From Polynucleobacter sp. (GTDB lineage Bacteria; Pseudomonadota; Gammaproteobacteria; Burkholderiales; Burkholderiaceae), in contig JALRCP010000062.1 of the NCBI GenBank assembly GCA_023257325.1, positions 1 to 13,705 of the forward strand: DNA of 13,705 nt. The letters run 5' to 3'. The notes beneath the pieces were generated by a model. The model was not told where the DNA came from. It worked only from the letters and a program-made list of their open reading frames with translations, and did not search any database. This document shows, one piece after another, positions 1 through 6,210 of this stretch (its first letter is position 1; each line of letters begins with the position of its first letter). The translations under genes and the position numbers were made by a program.

Positions 1-428
1 GCCCTGGTTTGAATAAGTTATCAGGCATTCTCAATGCAATTGAAAAGAAAGAAATAGAGCGCGTATCTATTTTGACGGGCAATGGTGGCGGTCTATTCTT
101 AACAGAAGAAATGATTCGTGGTGCTGATGGAGCCATGACTGGTTTTGCCTATCCCGAGATGATGGTGCGCGTCTGTGAGTTGTTTGCTCAAGGCGAAATT
201 GAAAAAGCCTGCGATGTATTTGACGCTTACCTTCCCTTGGCCAAGTATGAGCAACAAGCCAATATAGGTTTGGCTGTGCGCAAATACATTTTGGCCCAGC
301 GCGGGGTGATTGCATCAGCGGCTGTGCGCAAACCCGGTCCCAAACTCTCGGCAGCAGATATTTTGGACATCGAACGATTAACCAAGAGACAAACAAAGCG
401 ATTAAAGGAAATTGAATCATGGATTTAG
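1..428 (+). CDS. DapA-family (dihydrodipicolinate synthase-like) lyase/aldolase, C-terminal part
   Basis: The reading frame is open from the window edge, so the gene starts upstream and only about the last 142 residues are seen. They match the C-terminal portion of the DapA/N-acetylneuraminate lyase TIM-barrel family: a barrel segment with a glycine-rich turn (LTGNGGGLFL), the ADGAMTGFAYPE stretch typical of the 'GadG-is-N-P' region, then the helical C-terminal region ending in basic residues. The Schiff-base lysine and the Tyr of the active site would lie upstream, so the substrate cannot be inferred. Family members make or cleave pyruvate-derived keto acids (KDG aldolase, 5-keto-4-deoxyglucarate dehydratase, DapA). 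The gene overlaps the following SDR gene by 10 bp, indicating one operon. Its place beside sugar/hydroxy-acid enzymes favours a catabolic aldolase or dehydratase over lysine biosynthesis; that is inference. Confidence 0.85.
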   Translation, partial: PGLNKLSGILNAIEKKEIERVSILTGNGGGLFLTEEMIRGADGAMTGFAYPEMMVRVCELFAQGEIEKACDVFDAYLPLAKYEQQANIGLAVRKYILAQRGVIASAAVRKPGPKLSAADILDIERLTKRQTKRLKEIESWI

Positions 429-1204
429 GCATTAAAAATAAAACGGCTTTGGTGTTTGGTGCTGGCAGTGGCTTAGGCCGCGCCATGGCCATATCTTTAG
501 GCAAAGAAGGCGCCAAAGTTGCCTTGGCTGGTAGAACCGTGGCGAATTTGGAAGAGACAGCCGCCATCATCAAAGCAGCAGGTGGTCAAGCTCATTGCAT
601 CGCATGGGACTTAGCGAATCTGTCTGGCATAGACGCGCTGTTCACGCAAGTGGAAAAAGAACTCGGTCCAGTGGATATTTTGGTCAACAACACAGGCGGA
701 CCACCTCCCACTCCTGCAGCAGGACAATCAACAACGCTTTGGATTGAGAAGTTTCAAGAAATGGTGCTCTCCGTGATTGCCATCACGGATCGCGCGATTC
801 CGGGAATGAAACAACGAGGTTGGGGTCGCATCATCACCAGCACTTCTTCGGGTGCCATCACTCCGATTCCCAATTTAGCGATTTCTAATACTTTAAGAGC
901 TTCTTTACATGCTTGGTCTAAAACTTTGGCCCGCGAATTAGCCCCCCATGGCATCACCTCCAACATCATCGTGCCGGGCAGAATCGCCACAGACCGCATT
1001 CGCTTTTTAGATGAGTCTCGCGCCAAACGCGAGAACAAATCCGTGGAAGAGATTGAAGCCGATAGTTTGAAATCTATTCCAATGGCACGCTTAGGTCGAC
1101 CTGAGGAATATGGTGATACTGCCGCATTTTTAGCCAGTCAATCAGCGTCCTACATCACAGGTTCTGTGATTCGTGTGGATGGCGGCAATATTCCAAATAT
1201 TTAA
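419..1204 (+). CDS. SDR-family oxidoreductase of the atypical BKR-like subgroup
   Basis: A 261-residue Rossmann protein of short-chain dehydrogenase/reductase length. The N-terminal nucleotide-binding motif GAGSGLG is at residues 14-20, NNTGG at 90-94 replaces the usual NNAG, and the C-terminal ASYITGSVIRVDGG is typical. The catalytic pair is not canonical: Ser143 is present, but 13 residues later the YxxxK position reads SNTLR (156-160), so both Tyr and Lys are missing, and the helix-4 Asn also seems absent. This pattern matches my recollection of the 'BKR_like_SDR_like' group, whose members share SN-x-x-RA at this site, so it looks like a family trait rather than a mutation. ATG at 419 has AAGGAA 8 nt upstream and overlaps the DapA-like gene. 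It is usually annotated as a 3-oxoacyl-ACP reductase, but the missing residues make that reaction doubtful. A role in the surrounding catabolic pathway is inferred. Confidence 0.9.
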   Translation: MDLGIKNKTALVFGAGSGLGRAMAISLGKEGAKVALAGRTVANLEETAAIIKAAGGQAHCIAWDLANLSGIDALFTQVEKELGPVDILVNNTGGPPPTPAAGQSTTLWIEKFQEMVLSVIAITDRAIPGMKQRGWGRIITSTSSGAITPIPNLAISNTLRASLHAWSKTLARELAPHGITSNIIVPGRIATDRIRFLDESRAKRENKSVEEIEADSLKSIPMARLGRPEEYGDTAAFLASQSASYITGSVIRVDGGNIPNI

Positions 1205-1213
1205 GAGGCCCCT

Positions 1214-1930
1214 ATGAATACTCCCGTGCAAGCTTTAGACCCGAAAGTTATTGAAGTTTTGTCCAAGGTCACAACCGCCACATTGACGACCTTGCTGATT
1301 AAAAAAGGTTTACGCAATGTTTGGATCCGCGGCAGCATGCCGCTCAAAAAGGGGCAAGGCCGTATTGTGGGTCGTGCCTTTACTTTGCGGTTTGTGCCAG
1401 CGCGTGAAGACCTGGCCACACCGGCCTCTTGGTCCTCGCCAATCTCAACTCGCGCTGCGATTGAAGACATGCCGGCTGGTTGCATTGCCGTGGTGGACGC
1501 CATGGGCGTCACAGATGCAGGTATTTTTGGTGATATTTTGTGTCAGCGCATGAAGCAACGTCAGGTTGCTGCTCTGGTCACTGATGGTGTGGTGCGAGAT
1601 GTGGCCGGTGTTTTAGAAACAAAATTGCCTGTTTGGTGTAGTGGTGTTGCCGCCCCTCCCTCCGTGACTAGCCTCACCTTTGTAGCTTGGCAACAACCGA
1701 TTGCTTGCGGCGGTGTCGCGGTTTTCCCCAATGATGTGATTGTGATTGATGATGACGGTGCAGTATTGATTCCAGCTGATTTGGTGGATGACATGGTGGC
1801 CATGGCTCCTGAGCAAGAAAATCTAGAGTCTTGGATCATGGAACAAGTCAAAGCCGGTGCTGCATTACCCGGCTTATACCCACCGAATGAAGAGAACAAA
1901 GCACGCTACGAACAATCCAAAAAGAAATAA
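1214..1930 (+). CDS. RraA / HMG-CHA aldolase family protein
   Basis: A 238-residue protein of the RraA-like (methyltransferase-fold) family. Catalytically competent class II pyruvate aldolases in this family, such as 4-hydroxy-4-methyl-2-oxoglutarate/4-carboxy-4-hydroxy-2-oxoadipate aldolase, carry a D-x20-R-D motif that RNase E inhibitors of the E. coli RraA type lack. Here Asp107 (in GDILC) is followed after exactly 20 residues by Arg128-Asp129 (in DGVVRD), so a metal-dependent lyase is predicted rather than an RNase regulator. The N-terminal helices contain the usual TATLTTLLIKKG segment. ATG at 1214 has the Shine-Dalgarno AAGAGG (1203-1208), which overlaps the SDR stop codon, so the two are probably co-transcribed. 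A likely role is retro-aldol cleavage of a 4-hydroxy-2-oxo acid or decarboxylation of an oxaloacetate-like acid, giving pyruvate. The exact substrate is unknown. Confidence 0.87.
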   Translation: MNTPVQALDPKVIEVLSKVTTATLTTLLIKKGLRNVWIRGSMPLKKGQGRIVGRAFTLRFVPAREDLATPASWSSPISTRAAIEDMPAGCIAVVDAMGVTDAGIFGDILCQRMKQRQVAALVTDGVVRDVAGVLETKLPVWCSGVAAPPSVTSLTFVAWQQPIACGGVAVFPNDVIVIDDDGAVLIPADLVDDMVAMAPEQENLESWIMEQVKAGAALPGLYPPNEENKARYEQSKKK

Positions 1931-1956
1931 TCAACGAAACCGCTGGATACCTCTTT

Positions 1957-3009
1957 TTAGATGGTAGGAACACCCAAACTTTGTGCGCATTCATTCAATG
2001 CTGCACGCAATTCAGGAGCCAAAGGGATACCCTCTTGGCTTCTTTTTTTCTCCGTTGCCATGGCACCCTCACCAGGCACCCGAATCCGATCAACACCCGG
2101 CAAAGTGGTCGATGCATGCAATTCATCCACCACACGATTAACCTCATTAAGAAAGTACTCATGCCCCATGAAGTAATCGGGATTGATGGCGATCATGGTT
2201 TGACCCGTATTGGTGACCGTGCTACTGTCTTTATTAAAGTCAACCACGTTACTGCCCATGGCACCTCCATTCATGCACCCAGCCAATAAACCAATCATCA
2301 AGGCCAAACCATAGCCTTTGTGGTCGCCAATCGGCAGTAGAGTACCTTCAGATGTTTTCTTGGGATCAGTAATGGGTTGACCCTGTGAATCAATCATCCA
2401 ACCCACGGGCATGGGCTCATTTTTCTGGGCTTTGACTTTGATTTTTCCAAAGGCGGTCACCGTCGTGGCCATATCTAAAATCACATGCGGCTTACCATGA
2501 CCGGCTGGCACCCCAAAAGCAATCGGGTTGGTCGATAACAAACGACTAGAGCCTCCTGTTGGCGCCATGTGATTGGCGCTGCCTACCGCCAGGTAAATCC
2601 CTACCAAGCCCTCGTCTGCAATTCTGTTCACATAATGCGCGCCAGCGCCAGAGTGGTTGCCATGGTTAGACCCCACCCAGCCAATTCCAAACTCTTTGGC
2701 TTTTTCAATCGCCATCATGGTGGATCGGTACATCACCAAATGACCTAAGCCATTATCGCCATCCAATAAAGCCATGGGTCCACTGTCTTTGATGGTTTTG
2801 ATTTTGGCGTGGATATTCATGCCTCCTTGTTGAAAGCGAGCAACATACTGGGGCATGCGAAATAAACCATGCCCATCTGCTCCCACCAAATCTGCTCGCA
2901 CAATGTATTCAGCAGCAATCAGTGCATCTTCTTGCGCCATCCCCAAGCGCGTGAAGACATCCATCACATATTGTTTGGCGCGCGCAGGGCTTATTGAATG
3001 ATGGTCCAT
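1957..3009 (-). CDS. Ldh family (malate/L-lactate dehydrogenase, LDH2) NAD(P)-dependent oxidoreductase
   Basis: A 350-residue protein of full family length. Members (AllD ureidoglycolate, DlgD/YiaK diketogulonate, ComC sulfolactate dehydrogenases) oxidize 2-hydroxyacids or reduce 2-oxoacids with an NAD(P) fold unrelated to Rossmann enzymes. Visible landmarks are the DGHGLFRMPQY segment (45-55), SNHGNHSGAG (114-123) with the conserved histidines, the STNPIAFGVP segment (159-168) followed by VILDMATT (176-183), and GDHKGYGLALM (228-238). The start ATG lies inside the last 19 bp of the upstream enolase-superfamily gene and is preceded by GGGGA, so the two are translated from one message. It probably oxidizes a 2-hydroxyacid related to the substrate or product of that enzyme. 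Its 3' end is tail-to-tail with the RraA-like gene, 26 bp apart, and I see no terminator hairpin between them. Confidence 0.92.
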   Translation of the reverse strand: MDHHSISPARAKQYVMDVFTRLGMAQEDALIAAEYIVRADLVGADGHGLFRMPQYVARFQQGGMNIHAKIKTIKDSGPMALLDGDNGLGHLVMYRSTMMAIEKAKEFGIGWVGSNHGNHSGAGAHYVNRIADEGLVGIYLAVGSANHMAPTGGSSRLLSTNPIAFGVPAGHGKPHVILDMATTVTAFGKIKVKAQKNEPMPVGWMIDSQGQPITDPKKTSEGTLLPIGDHKGYGLALMIGLLAGCMNGGAMGSNVVDFNKDSSTVTNTGQTMIAINPDYFMGHEYFLNEVNRVVDELHASTTLPGVDRIRVPGEGAMATEKKRSQEGIPLAPELRAALNECAQSLGVPTI

Positions 3010-4127
3010 GCTTTTTTCCCCAACGCATATTTCTTCACAGCCGCTTCATCAAATCCAAAACCGAGACCCGGTGTTTTATGCAAGATCAAATCGCCGTCTT
3101 TGAATTTGAGTTGCTTGTTAATCAAACGGCGGAAATTGAGAACTTGATCATCGACAAAGAATTCTACGAATCGGGCATTGGGTGTAGCAGCGACCAATGG
3201 CGCATGTAAATCATGGAACCAATGTGGACTTAGGGTAATTCCTTTGACATCCGCGTAGGCAGCAATTTTTCGCCATTCTGAAATACCTCCGCACACAGCC
3301 GCATCGGTTTGTAATATTTCTGCACCCCCTTGTTCCACCAAGTCACGATGACGCCAACGACCCACTTCAATCTCACCGGTGGCAATGGTGATGCAGGTCA
3401 GTTTTGCTAAACGTGCATGAAGATCAATGGCATCCGGAGAAAAGGGTTCTTCCATCCAGTAGGGGTTATAGGCTTCAAAGCGTTTCATGTATTCCATGGC
3501 GGTGGGAATATCACGCCATGCATTGTTCGCATCCATAGTCACAATGATGTCTGGGCCTACAGCTGACCTCACCGCTTTTAATCGGGCTTCCTCTTCCTTA
3601 GGACTTAAGCGCCCTGTCTTCATTTTGACTGCTTTGAAGCCTAGCTTCACATAGGCTTCCATTTCTTTACCCAACTTAGCGGGTGTTTTACCTTCTAAGT
3701 AATATCCGCCACTGGCGTATGCAGGCACCCGATCTTTTGCAAATGAACCCAAATAATGATGCAGTGGCAAACCCACAGAATGCGCATTTAAGTCCCACAG
3801 AGCGATATCCAAAATAGAAATGGCACGCATCACACTGCCAGATCGCCCTTGCAAAATCGATTCTGTGTACATCTCTTGCCACAGACCTTCGGTGCGGTGA
3901 CTTTCTTGACCGATCAATTTCGGCGCCAATAACTGCTCAACCGCCAATTGCACCAACTGACCCGCAGCACTACCCACATAACAAAATCCAATGCCTTGAT
4001 GACCGGTATCACTGGTCACTTTGACCAAGCAATAGTGTCTTTCTGAAACAGTGCGAGTAGAAAAAGAGGTGACGTGATCTAAAGGAACACTCACGGCTGT
4101 GACTTCAACGGATTGAATAATGGGCAT
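2991..4127 (-). CDS. Enolase-superfamily enzyme, mandelate racemase/muconate lactonizing family
   Basis: A 378-residue protein counted from the ATG at 4127, which has AGAGAG six nt upstream; an in-frame ATG 18 codons earlier (4181) lacks such a site and adds residues with no family counterpart. The full mandelate-racemase-type active site is visible: the KxK pair Lys168/Lys170 (AVKMK), metal ligands Asp199 (TMDAN), Glu226 or Glu227 (WMEEP) and Glu252 (ATGEIE), and the Asp275 (QTDAAVCGG)/His302 (SPHWFHD) dyad. An N-terminal capping domain precedes the barrel. Members with this residue set abstract the alpha proton of a carboxylate, causing racemization or dehydration of acid sugars to 2-keto-3-deoxy acids. 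With an Ldh-family dehydrogenase downstream and aldolase-like genes nearby, a dehydratase or racemase in hydroxy/sugar-acid catabolism is likely. The specific substrate cannot be assigned. Confidence 0.92.
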   Translation of the reverse strand: MPIIQSVEVTAVSVPLDHVTSFSTRTVSERHYCLVKVTSDTGHQGIGFCYVGSAAGQLVQLAVEQLLAPKLIGQESHRTEGLWQEMYTESILQGRSGSVMRAISILDIALWDLNAHSVGLPLHHYLGSFAKDRVPAYASGGYYLEGKTPAKLGKEMEAYVKLGFKAVKMKTGRLSPKEEEARLKAVRSAVGPDIIVTMDANNAWRDIPTAMEYMKRFEAYNPYWMEEPFSPDAIDLHARLAKLTCITIATGEIEVGRWRHRDLVEQGGAEILQTDAAVCGGISEWRKIAAYADVKGITLSPHWFHDLHAPLVAATPNARFVEFFVDDQVLNFRRLINKQLKFKDGDLILHKTPGLGFGFDEAAVKKYALGKKAWTIIQ

Positions 4128-4143
4128 GTCTGTCTCTCTATTT

Positions 4144-4215
4144 TTTATATTTAATGGTGATACTTTGATCTTCAATGGCACTTCAAATATTTAGAAAAAT
4201 CTCATTAAATATAAA
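4144..4215. repeat. Perfect 13-bp inverted repeat in the divergent intergenic region
   Basis: TTTATATTTAATG (4144-4156) and its exact reverse complement CATTAAATATAAA (4203-4215) are separated by 46 bp. The first arm is just upstream of the ribosome-binding site of the enolase-superfamily gene and the second about 75 bp upstream of its start. The 268-bp region (4128-4395) separates two divergent genes of the catabolic locus, where a regulator would be expected to bind. Paired distal operators with looping, or a long stem-loop in the leader RNA, are both possible. AT-richness raises the chance expectation, but a 13-bp perfect match at this distance is still unlikely. The rest of the intergenic region shows no convincing sigma-70 promoter to me. 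Confidence 0.5.
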
Positions 4216-4395
4216 GACTTCCCGATTTGAAATGCAAGCTATATCCTAGTCCGATTAGGTGATAAAACAAAGCGGTTTTTGATCACAAAGAGTTAGTTAA
4301 AACCCTAATAAAACAGACCTCATCAGCCATTTGGTCAACAACATCCTGACGCTGACTTAGGTATGATGGAAGACATAAAAACAATGGAGACAAGC

Positions 4396-5313
4396 ATGAA
4401 AAAAGTGGTCATTCTTGGCACGGGCACCATGGCCATTGGTATTGCAGCTGGATTTATCAGTAGTGGGCACGCCGTCATCTTATTGGGTAGAAACACTGAA
4501 CGTGCCCATGCAGCCGTACCTGAAATCAAAAAATTGGTGGATGACTTACAAGGGGGATCAACGGGCAAGAATTTCATTCAAGTCGGTTCCATCGATGAGT
4601 GGTCTGATTGGTCTAATGTGGTCCTGATCATTGAAACGGTCACAGAAAATTTAGCTCTTAAGCAGACTATTTTTGCTTCTCTGGATCAACGGGTTCCTGA
4701 ACACATTCCAATCGGCAGCAACAGCTCAGGTTTTCCTATCAGCCAAATCAGTCATGACCTAGCGACCGCTCATCGCATGTTCAATATGCACTACTTTATG
4801 CCTGCTCACGTGGTCCCTTTGGTTGAAGTGGTATTAGGTCAGGCATCCGACCCCAATCTCGCCAAAGAAGTGTGTGCTTTGTTTGAAGCAGCTGATAAGA
4901 AACCTGTTTTGGTCCGTCAAGATATCCCAGGGTTTTTAGCCAACCGCATTCAGCACGCCTTAATGAGAGAGGCCTTGTCATTGGTCAACGATGGCATTGC
5001 AAGCCCAGAGGATGTGGATACGGCAGTGCGCTATAGCTTTGGTTTTCGCTATGCGGCTGTCGGCCCCATGACACAAAAAGAAATTTCTGGATGGGAAGGC
5101 ATGGCCATCGCTGCCAAAGAAATCTACCCCAGCCTCTCGAATCGAACAGAGATCCCAGAATGTTTGCAAAAAATTTTGGTTGAGAAAAAATTTGGCATCA
5201 AATCGAAAGAAGGCTTTAGAACTTGGTCAGAACAAGAAGCCAACGAGATGAAGCAAAAGTATGAAAAGCGCTTAAAAGCCGCTTTTGATGTTTTACAGAT
5301 TGAACCTGATTAA
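4396..5313 (+). CDS. 3-hydroxyacyl-CoA dehydrogenase family protein
   Basis: A 305-residue NAD-dependent dehydrogenase with the two domains of the family. The N-terminal Rossmann domain has GTGTMA at residues 8-13; the catalytic set corresponds to Ser111 (NSSGFP), His132 (NMHYFMP), Glu144 (PLVEVV) and Asn183 (PGFLANR), with spacings like those of human HADH. The C-terminal all-alpha domain (about 177-305) mediates dimerization. I chose ATG 4396 because GGAGA (4386-4390) sits 5 nt upstream and the protein then starts directly at the first beta strand; ATGs at 4363 and 4384 are weaker. It oxidizes a 3-hydroxy group; the family includes beta-oxidation enzymes and also carnitine and L-gulonate dehydrogenases that act on free acids. 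No thiolase or hydratase lies nearby, so a non-CoA substrate within this locus is plausible. Its stop codon overlaps the convergent DUF455 gene by 4 bp. Confidence 0.88.
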   Translation: MKKVVILGTGTMAIGIAAGFISSGHAVILLGRNTERAHAAVPEIKKLVDDLQGGSTGKNFIQVGSIDEWSDWSNVVLIIETVTENLALKQTIFASLDQRVPEHIPIGSNSSGFPISQISHDLATAHRMFNMHYFMPAHVVPLVEVVLGQASDPNLAKEVCALFEAADKKPVLVRQDIPGFLANRIQHALMREALSLVNDGIASPEDVDTAVRYSFGFRYAAVGPMTQKEISGWEGMAIAAKEIYPSLSNRTEIPECLQKILVEKKFGIKSKEGFRTWSEQEANEMKQKYEKRLKAAFDVLQIEPD

Positions 5314-6119
5314 TGGGTTTGAGTGATGTGTAATGCAGTCAACTCGGCATCCGTAAAGCCCGCGGCTTTTCGAGCGGCGTAATTGAATGGGCCTCTTAGT
5401 TTGGGGGCATCATATTTTTTGACTAAATCCGCGTAAGCCACAATGGGGTCTAACTTGTTTTGCTCACAGAGGTAATTAAACCAACGATTACCAATTTCTA
5501 CGTGACCGATTTCATCGTTCAAGATAATTTGTAGCAAGGCGACCGCTTCATGGTCATGCGCTTGCGCAAGCTTTTCTTGTATCGGTGGCAAGGCATCCAA
5601 GCCCCTACTCTCCATGGTCCTTGGAACCAAGGCCATGCGCGCCAAAATAGAGTCTGTGGTTTTACTCACCATCTCCCACAAGCTATTGTGAGCTGGAAAA
5701 TCGCCATACTGAAAACCTTGAGATTGCAGATATGTATTCAGTAAGTCAAAGTGATAGGCCTCTTCAGCAGCCACTTTGAGCCAATCTTGGTAATAGTCGT
5801 TTGGCATATTAGGAAATCGCCAAATGGCATCCAAAGCCAAGTTAATGGCATTGAATTCAATGTGAGCCAATGCATGAATCAAAACGGCACGCCCCTCTTT
5901 ACTGGCCATTGAGCGACGTTTGACCAAACCTGGATTGACCAAAATGGGGGTGGCGGGTCTTCCAGGGATCTCAACCCCCTCTTCAGTCAGAACGCTTTGT
6001 GGGTCAAGCTGGACTTGACCTGCTTCAAAATCTTTTCGCAAGGCGAGCACGGAGGGCCCTTTAATAAAGGGGTCTGAAATACTGAGTAATTGCAGTGCTT
6101 GAGTTCGAAGTTCTAACAT
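5310..6119 (-). CDS. DUF455 family ferritin-like protein
   Basis: A 269-residue protein counted from ATG 6119. The frame stays open to 6209, but the extra 30 residues (rich in Trp, Cys and Ile) do not resemble the family N-terminus, which normally starts at the LELRxxAL helix seen here. It is a helical-bundle ferritin-like protein: HIEFNAI (86-92), AAEEAYHF (117-124, ExxH) and NDEIGHV (201-207, ExxH) supply carboxylates and histidines that could hold a di-iron or similar metal centre. The function of DUF455 proteins is not established; the fold relates to tRNA-hydroxylase MiaE-like and rubrerythrin-like proteins. No strong Shine-Dalgarno precedes the chosen start, so the start is moderately certain. 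The MFS gene diverges from it about 90 bp upstream. Confidence 0.88.
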   Translation of the reverse strand: MLELRTQALQLLSISDPFIKGPSVLALRKDFEAGQVQLDPQSVLTEEGVEIPGRPATPILVNPGLVKRRSMASKEGRAVLIHALAHIEFNAINLALDAIWRFPNMPNDYYQDWLKVAAEEAYHFDLLNTYLQSQGFQYGDFPAHNSLWEMVSKTTDSILARMALVPRTMESRGLDALPPIQEKLAQAHDHEAVALLQIILNDEIGHVEIGNRWFNYLCEQNKLDPIVAYADLVKKYDAPKLRGPFNYAARKAAGFTDAELTALHITQTH

Positions 6120-6210
6120 TTGAGGCAATGGTTGATTGAACCGAATTATCCACCATCGGCATTCTAGGGATAAAATCAATTCCACATAACAATAAATAAT
6201 TCGAGGCATC

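Noticed and set aside
4127..4181. Longer N-terminus of the enolase-superfamily protein from ATG 4181
   Set aside because: No ribosome-binding site there, the added 18 residues have no family counterpart, and they would include an arm of the inverted repeat. ATG 4127 has AGAGAG at proper spacing.
4245..4259. CCTA-N7-TAGG dyad as a LysR-type operator
   Set aside because: Only four paired bases per arm, with a two-base bulge needed to extend it to TATC/GATA. This is within chance for a 268-bp region.
4276..4290. TTTTTGATCACAAAG as an FNR or CRP site
   Set aside because: Only one half-site matches FNR (TTGAT) and the TGTGA/TCACA pair of CRP is not complete.
6120..6209. Extended DUF455 protein from ATG 6209
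   Set aside because: The extra 30 residues are unlike the family N-terminus and would run up to the divergent MFS start codon.
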